From: Oncomelania hupensis
Lineage: Eukaryota; Mollusca; Gastropoda; Littorinimorpha; Pomatiopsidae
DNA length: 64,000 nucleotides
Direction: 5' to 3'
Assembly: GCA_036898135.1 (NCBI GenBank)
Contig: CM072515.1
Coordinates: forward strand, 53,262,736-53,326,735
Part shown: one piece after another, positions 34,070-44,334 of the stretch
How the letters are laid out: the number at the start of each line of letters is the position of its first letter
How positions within the stretch are numbered: the stretch's first letter is position 1
The notes under the pieces: model-generated
Seen by the model: the letters and a program-made list of their open reading frames with translations, nothing else
Databases searched by the model: none
What the model was told of the DNA's origin: nothing
Program-made: the position numbers and the translations under genes

Positions 34070-35085
34070 TAGTAGGGAGGGCGCGATGTGTGTTTTGCTT
34101 GGCCGAGATTGTTTACAATTTCCGAGGCTGTGTGGCGCTCAGCGAACATCTGACCACTAGTGGTGACATAACTTGCAAAAGTGACATGGCCTGGCTAATT
34201 CGTCTGAGCTTACTGGTAGTAACTTAGCTTACTGGGAGTAACTTAGCTTACTGGGAGTAATTTCAACTTCCAGTTCCAGGTAGGATACACATTTTCATAA
34301 TATAACTGTCAAATGCATTTATAATTGACACAATCTCCTGATTTCTGTTCAATGTTTGTGTACAGCTGAACTAACGCAAAAACAACTGTTTTGTGTTTAA
34401 TTTAATTTAAATTTATTGTTTATAATAATTTTTTAAACCAAATAATTTATGTTGATAAATCTCTTTGGACTTGTTGGAAGCAGTCAACAACACACACTGA
34501 TTATCATTAATTGTGCTAAATTTTAGTGTTTTACTCCTAGTAGTTTTTTTTAAATCTAGTAAAAAGAACAAAACAAGTAAATTACATTAATTTGTTCCAA
34601 GGCGTATAACCTACAAGGTGCATTTATACTCAGCAGTAAAGGGGTAAACACTACTGCCCATCACAAAAAGTGCACATATTTTGAGCTAGATTCTGAATAA
34701 AAATTATTGAGGAGCATGTCCCCAGACTACTTTAGACAGTGCCAGACCCAAGGGATGGTCATGCTGCCCAGAAACCCCCTCTTCTCCCTGACTGACTGTG
34801 TACCTCTTCCAAGGGTAACCAAAATAAATATCAAAGAAATAAAAAAAAGTTTGTCAGTTAATTTAATTATTATAACAATTTTATTTTTCAGAATACTTCC
34901 AGAATGCACCAGATTGCACATATTTTAATCTATTTTTAATTTTTTTTCCGGAGGAGCATGCTCCCGGACCCCCCTAGAATTAGTTTGGGTGCTTTGCACC
35001 CTCATCTGATGTACTCCTACATAGTTGGGAAAACGAGCTGATTTTCCTCTTTTTTCTCAGAGGACCATTTTAAGCCCTGTATCTC

Positions 35086-35519
35086 ATCTTATCTCTCTCT
35101 CTTACTCCATAATGCACACACTGAGACAAACAAATATGACTGGTTATTCCAACTATTTATAGACATAACATCTACACAACCACCTGTTGAACCAATTCTG
35201 GGTACCAATCTGGGTCGCCACACCAACGAACATCAATGCGATGTTACTTGTTGAGATCTAAAAAAAAAATCTAAAGTCTAACTGCCGATACAATTACGGA
35301 TTTTTTTAACCGTATGAAAACATTTAATGAGATTCATACGTAACGCCAACCAATTTCACGTGCAAACCAAAAACTAAAAAAATAAATACGTTATTTGCAA
35401 CAGAAGAATGATTAGCTATAAATCAATTACTCCACACCACAGGCACCCAAAATGAGAAATTAAATATAGGTCCGTGGCACTCTGCTTGTTAATGCAAATT
35501 AATATACCATCGTAATTGT
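35086..35519. other. Unassigned sequence
   Basis: It follows the (ATCTT)-like tail of LINE-1. No gene or repeat family was recognised. It ends where an RTE copy begins, and no TSD was found for that copy. Confidence 0.5.
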
Positions 35520-37222
35520 CAGCCCAAAGTCTCCACGATCCAAAGCAAGTCTGGCATATGCCTTACAGAAGAACAAGAAGTCTTGGACAGATGGACGGAG
35601 TACTGCTCTGACCTTTACAACCATACACCAAATGGAGACCCATCAGTTCTAGCATGTCCCGAGAACAGAGAAGAAGAAGAAATCCTCCCAATTCTCCGGG
35701 AAGAAGTTGAGGCAGCAGTGCAATCGCTGAAGAAAGGGAAGTCAGCGGGAGTGGACAACATACCCGCGGAACTGCTACAAGCAGGAGAAGAAGCGATGAT
35801 TGATGCTCTCACCATTATCTGTAACAAGATCTGGCAGAGTGTGGAATGGCCTACACCATGGACCCAGTTGCTTGTCATCACTCTTCCCAAAAAAGGTAAA
35901 CTTGAAAATTACCGCACCATCAGCCTCATCAGCCATACCAGCAAGGTCCTCCTGAAAATAATACTCAACAGGTTGAAACCCCAAGCTGAACAAATCATAG
36001 CTGAAGAACAAGCAGGATTCATGGCAGGGCGAAGTACCACTGAACAGATTTTCAACCTCAGAATAATCTGTGAAAAAAAAACAACAGCACCAACAACATC
36101 TATATCATGTGTTCATAGACTTCAAGAAGGCGTTTGACCGAGTCTGGCATGCAGCTCTATGGGCAACAATGAAAGTGTACAACATCAGCCCTAAAATTAT
36201 AGAAGTCATCAAAAGCCTGTATGACAAGGCTACCAGTGCAGTCCTCCATAACAGCGTCATCGGGAACTGGTTCAGAACAACAATCGGTGTGCGTCAAGGA
36301 TGCCTACTCTCTCCAACACTCTTCAACATCTTCCTAGAGCGCATCATGTCAGATGCTCTTGCAGATCAGGAAGGCACAGTCAGCATAGGGGGTAGAGCAA
36401 TCTCCAATCTTCGTTTTGCGGATGACATTGATGGATTGGCTGGAGAGGAACAAGAACTTGAACAGCTTGTACAGAGGCTTGACTCCACCTCCAGAGCTTA
36501 TGGAATGGAAATAAGTGCAGAGAAGACCAAAATGATGACCAACAACTCCAATGACATCAACACGGACATCAAAGTCCAAGGCCAATCCCTCAACACAGTG
36601 CATAGCTTCAAATATTTGGGAGCCATTGTGTCGGACAATGGGTCCCGACAGGAAGTCCTCTCCAGGATCGCACAAACAACTGCTGCCCTGACAAGGTTGA
36701 AGCCCATTTGGAAAGACAGGACCATCAGTATACATTCCAAAGTAAGACTGCTGCGCTCCCTTGTCATCTCCATCTTCCTATATGCTTGCGAAGCATGGAC
36801 CCTCACAGCAGATCTACAACGAAGAATACAAAGCATGGAGATGAGGTGCTACAGAAGACTTCTGTGCATTTCCTATACCCAACACATCACCAACGACGAA
36901 GTCCAACAGACCATCACACAAGCCATTGGACAAAACGATGACCTGCTCACAGTGGTGAAGAAACGGAAACTCCGATGGTATGGCCACGCCAACAGATCAT
37001 CAGGCCTTGCAAAGGCCATTCTGCAAGGCACAGTGCAAGGAGGTAGAAGAAGAGGGAGACTGAAAAAGAGGTGGGAGGACAACATTCGAGAATGGACTGG
37101 TTTGACACTGAGCGAAGCCATGAGGGCTGCTGAGGCAAAGAAAGATGGAGTATGCTGGTTAAACGATCATTTGTGGTGCCCCTACGACCTTCGGGTTATG
37201 GGACAGGATAGGATAGGATAGG
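35520..37222 (+). pseudogene. RTE LINE copy 5, 5'-truncated, one frameshift
   Basis: It begins at RTE residue ~475 (PKVSTIQSKSG) and ends in the (GGATA)n tail at 37222. Two frames cover it: 35583-36137 and 36070-37221. The break is at an A-run near 36070 where the intact copy reads CEKYLQHQQH. FADD and GVRQGCLLSP are intact, and the C-terminus is altered after RAAE. Very similar to copy 3, so a recent insertion. Confidence 0.92.
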
Positions 37223-37334
37223 AAGTAGGCCTATTTTAACCATTATCGAGAAACTCAACACATTGTTGTTGTGATAATGGTATAATAATAATGATCGATT
37301 ATATTAAAACAAAAAATACCAAAGATTAGTTAGT

Positions 37335-37383
37335 CATTGTTTATAGGGTCCAGCGGACTGCAAAGAGCCGAATCAGGACCACT
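37335..37383 (-). repeat. I-LINE 3' tail fragment
   Basis: The minus strand reads 'gtggtcctgattcggctctt', 'tgcagtccgctggaccc' and 'tataaacaatgac', the 3' end of the I-clade LINE. It lies just upstream of the zinc-finger exon and is followed by (GAT)n. Confidence 0.75.
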
Positions 37384-37457
37384 TTGATGATGATGATGAT
37401 AATGATGATGATAACGATGAACACTTTATTTTTAGTATTTTTTGTTTTCTTTTTCAG

Positions 37458-38738
37458 ATTCCAAATGCATGTGCTACACAACTGCTTACTGTCAACTCAA
37501 CACCACAGTCATTATTGGTCAAGTTCTCTTCTGCCTCAGTCACTCCCCACAGTGAAGTCGGTCTCAAAGATCATGAGTGTAGAAGAGAGACAAAGCAGCA
37601 ACAGAAGACCAAAGAGCAAAAGAATCTTGTGTGTGATGTTTGTAATAAAGCTTTTCCTAATGCTAGCAGATTGAAGAAACATAAGGTTATACATACAGGA
37701 GAGAAGAATCACGTGTGTGATGTTTGTAGTAAAGCTTGCAATAAGGCTGGCAATTTGAAGAAACATAAGCTTATACATACAGGAGAGAAGAATCATGTGT
37801 GTGATGTTTGTAATAAAGCTTTCCTTCTGGCTAACCATTTGAAGAAACATAAGCTTATACATACAGGAGAGAAGAATCATGTGTGTGATGTTTGTAATAA
37901 AGCTTTTACTCTGGCTACCCATTTGAAGAAACATAAGCTTATACATACAGGAGAGAAGAATCATGTGTGTGATATTTGTAATAAAGCTTTCGCTCAGGCT
38001 GCCAGTTTGAATTTACATAAGCTTATACATACAGGAGAGAAGAATCATGTGTGTGATGTTTGTAATAAAGCTTTCATTGACTCTCGCCATTTGAAGGTAC
38101 ATAAGCTTATACATACAGGAGAGAAGAATCATGTTTGTGATGTTTGTAATAAAGCTTTCACTGTGGCTCGCAGTTTGAAGTTACATAAGCTTATACATAC
38201 AGGAGACCTCCGAGAGAAAAGTCATGTTTGTGATGTTTGTAATAAAGCTTTCCCTGTGGCTGGCAGTTTGAAGAAACATAAGCTTATACATACAGGAGAG
38301 AAGAATCATGTGTGTAATGTTTGTAATAAAGCTTTCACTCAGGCTCACGTTTTGAAGTTACATATGCTTATACATACAGGAGAGAAGAATCATGTGTGTG
38401 ATGTTTGTAATAAAGCTTTCGCTCAGGCTTGCTCTTTGAAGTTACATAAGCTTACGCATACAGGAGAGAAGAATCATGTGTGTGATGTTTGCAATAAAGC
38501 TTTCACTGAGGCTGGCAGTTTGAAGAAACATAAGCTTATACATACAGGAGAGAAGAATCATGTGTGTGATGTTTGCAATAAAGCTTTCAATCAGGCTGGC
38601 AGTTTGAAGAAACATAAGCTTATACATACAGGAGAGAAGAATCATGTGTGTGATGTTGTTAATAAAGCTTTCACTAGGGTTAGTGATTTGAGGAAGCACA
38701 AGTTGACACATTCGGGACACAAAAAGTCATGTGTTTGA
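37458..38738 (+). CDS. C2H2 zinc-finger protein, 3' terminal exon, 12-13 fingers
   Basis: A strong acceptor (ttttgttttctttttcag) ends at 37457 and the frame is open from 37458 (IPNACATQLL) in phase 0, so this is a last exon whose upstream exons are not seen. Tandem 28-residue fingers (84 bp units) follow the pattern HVCDVCNKAF, variable helix, LKKHKLIHTGEKN. Twelve are complete; the thirteenth reads CDVVNK and has lost its second Cys. Finger 7 is followed by an enlarged linker (TGDLREKSH). Helix positions -1, 2, 3 and 6 vary (for example N-S-R-K in finger 1, Q-H-V-L in finger 9, R-S-D-K in finger 13), as in DNA-binding arrays. A one-base A-run expansion before the TGA at 38736 shifts the frame and truncates the array. 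Nuclear DNA binding is inferred from the family. Confidence 0.85.
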   Translation: MPNACATQLLTVNSTPQSLLVKFSSASVTPHSEVGLKDHECRRETKQQQKTKEQKNLVCDVCNKAFPNASRLKKHKVIHTGEKNHVCDVCSKACNKAGNLKKHKLIHTGEKNHVCDVCNKAFLLANHLKKHKLIHTGEKNHVCDVCNKAFTLATHLKKHKLIHTGEKNHVCDICNKAFAQAASLNLHKLIHTGEKNHVCDVCNKAFIDSRHLKVHKLIHTGEKNHVCDVCNKAFTVARSLKLHKLIHTGDLREKSHVCDVCNKAFPVAGSLKKHKLIHTGEKNHVCNVCNKAFTQAHVLKLHMLIHTGEKNHVCDVCNKAFAQACSLKLHKLTHTGEKNHVCDVCNKAFTEAGSLKKHKLIHTGEKNHVCDVCNKAFNQAGSLKKHKLIHTGEKNHVCDVVNKAFTRVSDLRKHKLTHSGHKKSCV

Positions 38739-38783
38739 CGTTTTTAAGAAAATCTTTTATTTCAGGTTGCCAGTTAAAGAGAC

Positions 38784-40003
38784 TCCCCCCGTTGGGGTGC
38801 CGGGGGTTTCAGTATAAATAGTATCCCAACTTTCTGGAAATTTAGTGCTTTAAATTCCCACTGTCGCTGTCTTTCTCATTAGCTCTTTCTCATTCCTGCT
38901 CTGTTCTATCAATCTGCTATACTATCGTATTCTTCGCTAGACCAGTCACCTACCTTTTTTCTTGAAAACTCTTCCGGGACAAGACTCCTTATTTGTGTAT
39001 GAGGTCTGTTGGATCAGCTTGGGAATATTGGACGCTTTCTGCCAGGTGGTCACTAGGGCTTCTTATGAGGTTATTATTTAGCAATGGACCCCTTGGGGTC
39101 ATGAGCAATCTTGCCACTGTAGATTGTTCTAACCTATAAAGGGAAAAGTGAAAGCCCCAGTTGAAAACCTGTCTTGCCTTTGTAGGCATGACTGATTCAC
39201 TGCGGCAACAGTACCCCCGTTGGAGTGCAGGGAGTTTCAGTATAAATAGTATCCCCACTTTCTGGAAATTTAGTGCTTTAAATTCCCACTGTCGCTGTCT
39301 TCCTCATTTGCTCTTTCCCATTCCTGATCTGTCCTATCACTCTGCTATACTATCTTCTTCTTCTTCGCTAGATCAATGACCTACCTTTTTTCTTGAAAAC
39401 TCTTCCTGGACAAGACTCCTTGTTTGTGTATGAGGTCTGTTGGATCAGCTTGGGAGTGTTGGACGCTTTCTGCCGGGTGGTCACTAGGGCTTCCTATGAA
39501 TGTACTATTTAGCACTATAGGCATTTTATATGTATGCTTTTTGTTGATGATTTATAATGATGTTTGTATTCTATTTTGTTTTTGTAATCGGGGAGTTCGC
39601 GTAGTTGAGGTCAACCCTCAGCCGTCCCTCGCGTGGGATGTCTTTATTGTAAAGTGACTGGCCGGTGGAGGGCATTCAATTTTCCCACTGGGGTTGTTTC
39701 AACAGATCTTTTATGCGGATCGGGGGTTGTCCGGTCCTGATTTGGCTCGGAAGAGTCCGCTGGACCTAAAGCAACAATAAATCAATCAATTTTGTAAACG
39801 GGGGTTTGATAAGTTGGGGTGAAGCCTCTGCCGTCCCCTGCGTGGGATGACTTTATTATAAAGTGACTGGCTGGTGGAGAGCTTTCGGTTTTACCACTTA
39901 GGTTGTTTCAGCAAATCTTTTATGCGGATCAGGGGTTGTCCGGTCCTGATTTGGCTCGGAAGAGTCCGCTGGACCTAAAGTAATAATAATGTAATGTAAT
40001 GTA
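38784..40003 (+). mobile_element. NAR short copy in finger 14, itself split
   Basis: The TSD is agttaaagagac (38772-38783 and 40004-40015), 12 bp exact. It starts at the ccccccgttggggtgccggg palindrome and ends in a (gtaat)n tail. Its own sequence is 38784-39086 plus 39788-40003; a long copy lies between. About 60-75 bp of its body expected at the junction (taggcatttta...ttctattt) are missing, so the second insertion came with a deletion. Confidence 0.88.
39087..39787 (+). mobile_element. NAR long copy nested in a short copy
   Basis: It runs from accccttggggtcatgagc to the (aatc)n tail. No TSD: the left flank is 'ttagcaatgg' and the right flank 'tttgtaaacg', which are about 65 bp apart in an intact short copy. 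This suggests insertion with target deletion or recombination between copies. Confidence 0.85.
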
Positions 40004-41022
40004 AGTTAAAGAGACATACACTTACATGTTCAGAAGATAAAAATCATATTTGTGATGTTTGTATTAAGTCTTTATCTGTGGCTGACAATTTGAAGCAACA
40101 CATGTTGATACATACTGAAGTGAAAATGTCTGAGACATATGTGTAATACAGTATATAATGCTTTTATTCATGCTGACAATTTGATGAATTACATGTTGGT
40201 ACATACAGAAAAGACAATTAGAGTCTGTGCAATAAAGCTTTTAATTAAATTGAGTACTTGAAGAAAGTTACAGTAACATAAGATGGAGACAGAAAAGAAG
40301 AAAAAAAACAACACAACGCGTCTTCAGATAAAACCAAGCTTTCCAGTTTATTTTGAAAGTTTTTCTCATGGTAAAATAAGTCGGAATTCCTAAATCTCTT
40401 GACAGCCTCTTTCATCCAAGTTGATCCGGCTCTTTGCAATATGGTGGACCCTATAAACAACTAACTCTTGACAGAAATTCTATATATTGGTTGGAATAAT
40501 ATTGTGAACATTGCTCAGATTAAAATTTAAACATAGTATCCAAAACATTCTGGAGAGAAAATGGTGTGAAATGTATGTAATATAATTATGTTGAATGCTG
40601 GCAGTGATTTTTTTTTCTTTTATTTATTTATTTTTGTGAACCTCAGATGCATGCAGATCAAGTCCTTTTTTTTTTCCTTTTTTTTTTTTGGTTTCAAATA
40701 AAGGGGTTTCTCAGATCTTCATTTTTTTTTTCATTTTTTAATAATATTTTTTGGTTTTAATATTTCTGTCTTTACCTTTGTTCTCTTTTTCTAAATAATT
40801 TTAAAAAATGCTGTCAGTGAATATTATTTGTAACATTTAACCATTGAATGCAAAGAGACAACATTTATGCTAGGAGTTTGAGGTATCACAAGTTGTCACA
40901 TACTATAAAGACAAATTATGCATGTGATAAGTGTTGACTCAAGTTGAGTACTAAAAGAAGCATAGATTGAGAAACGCAGGGTAGAATATATGATACATGC
41001 GATATTTGTGATCCCTGGAATT

Positions 41023-42200
41023 CCACCATTGTATAGCATAGGATGTTTGTAACCACCATTGTATGGCATGGGATGTTTGTAACCACCATTATATGGCATG
41101 GGATGTTTGTAACCTAAACCACCATTGTATGGTATGGGATGTTTGTAACCACCATTGTATAGCATGGGATGTTTGTAACCACCCTTGTATGGTATGGGAT
41201 GTTTGTAACCACCATTGTATAGCAAGGGATGTTTGTAACCACCCTTGTATGGTATGGGATGTTTGTAACCACCATTGTATACCCCTTGGGGTCATGAGCA
41301 ATCTTGCCACTGTAGATTGTTCTAACCTATAAAGGGTACAGTGAAAGCCCCAGTTGAAAACCTGTCTTGCCTTTGTAGGCATGACAAATTAACTGCGGCA
41401 ACAGTTCCCCCCGTTGGAGTGCCGGGGGTTTCAGTATAAATAGTATCCCCACTTTCTGGAAATTTAGTGCTTTAAATTCCCACTGTCGCTGTCTTCCTCA
41501 TTTGCTCTTTCCCATTCCCGATCTGTCCTATCACTCTGCTATACTATCTTCTTCTTTGCTAGATCAATGACCTACCTTTTTTCTTGAAAACTCTTCCTGG
41601 ACAAGACTCCTTGTTTGTGTATGAGGTCTGTTGGATCAGCTTGGGAGTGTTGGATGCTTTCTGCCGGGTGGTCACTAGGGCTTCCTATGAATGTACTATT
41701 TAGCACTATAGGCATTTTATATGTATGTTTTTTTGTTGATGATTTATAATGATGTATAATGATGTTTGTATTCTATTTTGTTTTTGTAATCGGGGAGTTC
41801 GCGTAGTTGAGGTCAACCCTCAGCCGTCCCTCGCGTGGGATGTCTTTATTGTAAAGTGACTGGCCGGTGGAGGGCATTCAATTTTCCCACTGGGGTTGTT
41901 TCAACAGATCTTTTATGCGGATCGGGGGTTGTCCGGTCTTGATTTGGCTCGGAAGAGTCCGCTGGACCTAAAGCAACAATAAATCAATCAATCAATCAAC
42001 CACCATTGTATAGCAAGGGATGTTTGTAACCACCCTTGTATGGTATGGGATGTTTGTAACCACCATTGTATAGCAGGGATGTTTGTAGCACACATTGTGT
42101 GGCATGTGATGTTTGTAACCACCCATGTATAGCATGGGATGTTTGTAACCACCTTTGTATGGCATGGGATGTTTGTAACCACCATTGTATTACATGGGAC
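41023..42200. repeat. 30 bp minisatellite, ~16 units, split by NAR
   Basis: The unit is 'ccaccattgtatggcatggg' + 'atgtttgtaa'. About nine units precede the NAR copy at 41281 and seven follow it. Part of the array alternates two variants (ccaccattgtatagc / ccacccttgtatggt), a 60 bp higher-order period. With a length divisible by three, both strands stay open (for example GGYKHPMLYN on the minus strand), but no start context or splice sites support a gene. Confidence 0.9.
41281..41999 (+). mobile_element. NAR long copy in the 30 bp minisatellite
   Basis: The flanks are ccaccattgtat (41269-41280 and 42000-42011), 12 bp, although the array itself repeats this word. The copy starts accccttggggtcatgagc and ends (aatc)n. 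A small duplication of 'ataatgatgt' is present near 41755. Confidence 0.88.
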
Positions 42201-42281
42201 CTTTGTGATACCAGTACTGTTATATGATGTGTAATATTTTAACATTGATTGTAAAGGAGACAAAAAGAGAGTTACCCTGCT

Positions 42282-43960
42282 ACCCCCGTTGGGACGCCTG
42301 GGGTTTCAGTATAAATAGTATCCCCTCTTTATGGAAATTTAGTGCTTTAAATTCCCACTGTCGCTATCTTCCTCATTTACTCTTTCCCATTCCTGCTCTG
42401 TCCTATCACTCTGCTATACTATCTTCTTCTTCGCTAGATCAATGACCTACCTTTTTTCTTGAAAACTCTTCCTGGACAAGACTCCTTGTTTGTGTATGAG
42501 GTCTGTTGGATCAGCTTGGGAGTGTTGGACGCTTTCTGCTGGGTGGTCACTAGGGCTTCCTATGATGTTAGCAGGGTTCAGCCTGACACAAAAAAGCTAT
42601 GGGCCATTGGGCCCCTCGGATCAAATTTCAACGGGCCATGATTTCAGCAGTAATTTACGTACATGTAAAAGATAACCTGGAGATATTATTACAGAAATTA
42701 AAACAAAATAGATTATTGTGAGTGTGCATGTGTTGTAAAGCATGTTTACCAACAAAACACTAACCAGAACAGGGATCAGTATTTTGACTTGACTCGGGGC
42801 TCACACAATCATCTTGCGTAGGATTAGCGGCGGTAGACTGTAGTTTAACAGCAGCAAACGACAGTCTAGACTGTCCTACCTCAAGTTTAGTTGGTTTTTT
42901 TGTTTTGTTTATTTTGGGGGAGGGGGTGGGCATTTTCAAAGCGGCACTAAGAAAAATACAAAATCCTCTTTGCACGGACACAACATACGCGCAGACGATA
43001 GCAAATTCTGATTTGGAAGAATCGTACAAAACATCTTATTGGCTGAAAGATCAACATCCGGGCCCTCATAGCCAATCGCTGAACTTGCCTTAGCAAAAGC
43101 ACGTTTGTCGCCTCCAATACAGTGCACTGTTATTGTGGTGGCGCACTGGTACCATAAATCGAAGCGCCATTCGGCCCCTGGCAAGAATTGTAGATGGGTC
43201 ATTTTTAATTTTTATGCGTTAATGGCGCAGGGCGCGCTAGTAAACTGATCCCTGTGTTAGTATTTAGCAATATAGGCATTTTATATGTTTTGTTGCTAAT
43301 TTATAATGATGGTTGTATTCTATTTTGTTTTTGTAACCGGGGGTTCGAGTAGTTGAGGTAAACCCTCAGCCGTCCCCCGCGTGGGATGTCTTTATTGTAA
43401 AGTGACTGGCCGGTGGAGGGCATTCAATTTTCCCACTAGGGTTGTTTCAGCAGATCTTTTATGCGGATCGGGGGTTGTCCGGTCCTGATTTGGCTCAGAA
43501 GAGTCCGCTGGACCTAAAGCAACAATCAGTCAATCAATCAAAGACCAGTCTCCTACCTTTTTTCTTGAAAACTCTTCCGGGACAAGACTCCTTGTTTGTG
43601 TATGAGGTCTGTTGGATCAGCTTGGGAATATTGGACGCTTTCTGCCAGGTGGTCACTAGGGCTTCCTATGATGTTATTTAGCAATGTAGGCATTTTATAT
43701 GTATGTTTTGTTGATAATTTATAATGATGTTTGTATTCTATTTTGTTTTTTTTAAACGTGGGTTCGATAAGTTGGGGTGAAGCCTCAGCGTCCCCTGCGT
43801 GGGATGTCTTTATTGTAAAGTGACTGGCTGGTGGAGAGCTTTCGGTTTTACCACTAGGGTTGTTTCAGCAGATCTTTTATGCGGATTGGGGGTTGTCCGG
43901 TCCTGATTTGGCTCGGAAGAGTCCGCTGTACCTAAAGCAATAATAATGTAATGTAATGTA
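42282..43960 (+). mobile_element. Composite of two NAR copies with TIR insertion
   Basis: The first copy (42282-43542) starts at the CCCCCG palindrome, has a long-type body ('atcaatgacctacc', 'cctggacaag') and an (aatc)n tail; a TIR element interrupts it at 42572-43254. A 5'-truncated short-type piece follows (43543-43960, 'ccgggacaag', (taatg)n tail). The outer flanks gttaccctgct (42271-42281) and gtcaccctgct (43961-43971) match at 10 of 11. Recombination between copies is likely. Confidence 0.8.
42572..43254. mobile_element. hAT-like TIR element, CAGGGWTCAG ends, 6 bp TSD
   Basis: The ends are CAGGGTTCAG and the reverse complement of the right end, CAGGGATCAG. The TSD is tgttag (42566-42571 and 43255-43260). 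A minus-strand ORF (42760-43029) contains QSRLSFAAVKLQSTA and MPTPSPKINKTKK, like the low-complexity N-termini of some hAT transposases (weak). 683 bp, no catalytic domain. Confidence 0.8.
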
Positions 43961-44334
43961 GTCACCCTGCTGTTAGATTGCTTGTTTCTGTATTGATGGT
44001 ACATGAATATGGATGTGATGAGTTACTGAATGTAGGTATGCATGTGAAAAGTGTAGATAAAATCTGTCCTTTTGTGTTAACGCTCATCAGATCCTTTTTA
44101 CTACAACTACTTCATGCTTGCTACAGCTACAGGAGACAATATGGGAGATCTCTAGTGTTCCAGGATTGCATTCCAAAACAATAAAATTGAATGGATTAAT
44201 AAAACTTAAAGAATAATATCTAAGTAAGACTTTTGTGTAAAAATTAATATGGTGTTAATATTCTATGTATTTTTACTTTTTTTGACCTATTTTGTAAATT
44301 CTGTTATTCTCTGCAATATTATTAACCTGGGTTT
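43961..44334. other. Unassigned spacer
   Basis: It continues the sequence that was target for the composite NAR. It may be the far end of the decayed zinc-finger region (a 'gaatatggatgtgatgagtt' word), but no finger can be read with confidence. A+T-rich, no gene seen. Confidence 0.4.

Larger units (their letters stand above)
33132..34206 (+). pseudogene. BED-like zinc-finger ORF, split by nested TIR element
   Basis: The ORF starts MAATTIVNREDSFDDSSA, contains KWQWEW and IGQHIRKVNVV, and is cut at 33300. Removing the nested element and one copy of its TSD continues the frame: VVGRARCVFCLAEIVYNF, then RGCVALSEHLTTSGD, to a stop near 34206. The CxxC and the first His are present; the second His of the finger appears replaced by Asp. 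Such fingers form the N-termini of hAT-type transposases. Nothing catalytic follows. Confidence 0.65.
32915..35079. mobile_element. hAT-like TIR element, CAGGGCTTAAAAT ends
   Basis: Perfect 13 bp TIRs, CAGGGCTTAAAAT and its reverse complement. The flanks are tatctt (32909-32914) and tatctc (35080-35085), a 6 bp TSD with one mismatch, in the tail of LINE-1. The 2165 bp contain a BED-like finger ORF split by a nested element (33301-34069) and the end motif 'ggagcatgctcccggaccc'. No catalytic transposase domain is visible. A ~22 bp triplicate (gagcttactgg...gtaactta) lies at 34205-34265. Confidence 0.85.
38739..41010 (+). pseudogene. Decayed 3' zinc fingers beyond the stop
   Basis: Finger 14 is readable out of frame at 38717-38783 and is cut by a NAR copy whose TSD is agttaaagagac. 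It resumes at 40004 and leads to a clear finger 15 (KNHICDVCIKSLSVADNLKQ then HMLIHT, 40027-40110). More degraded finger-like words follow at 40155-40280 and 40838-41010 (TNYACDKC, DTCDIC). The array was once longer than 15 fingers. 40460-40830 between them is A+T-rich with nothing recognised. Confidence 0.7.

Noticed and set aside
37536..37964. Minus-strand frame with repeated HMILLSCMYKLMFLQ
   Set aside because: It is the antisense shadow of the zinc-finger repeats.
38784..39086. NAR as a solo LTR (TATA box, aataaa near the 3' end)
   Set aside because: No TG..CA ends, a 12 bp TSD and not 4-6 bp, a simple-repeat 3' tail, and a 3' end shared with a LINE all favour target-primed retrotransposition.
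39424..39657. Recurring frame starting MCMRSVGSAWECWTLSAGW in several NAR copies
   Set aside because: It recurs because the DNA repeats recur. Copies break the frame freely and the short form reads differently, so there is no sign of selection for a protein.
40896..41382. Long open frames in the 30 bp minisatellite on both strands
   Set aside because: They follow from a unit length divisible by three without stops. No start context, splice sites or family match.
41000..42200. A CRISPR-like array (30 bp units)
   Set aside because: Units are contiguous with no unique spacers, in a eukaryotic repeat context. It is a minisatellite.
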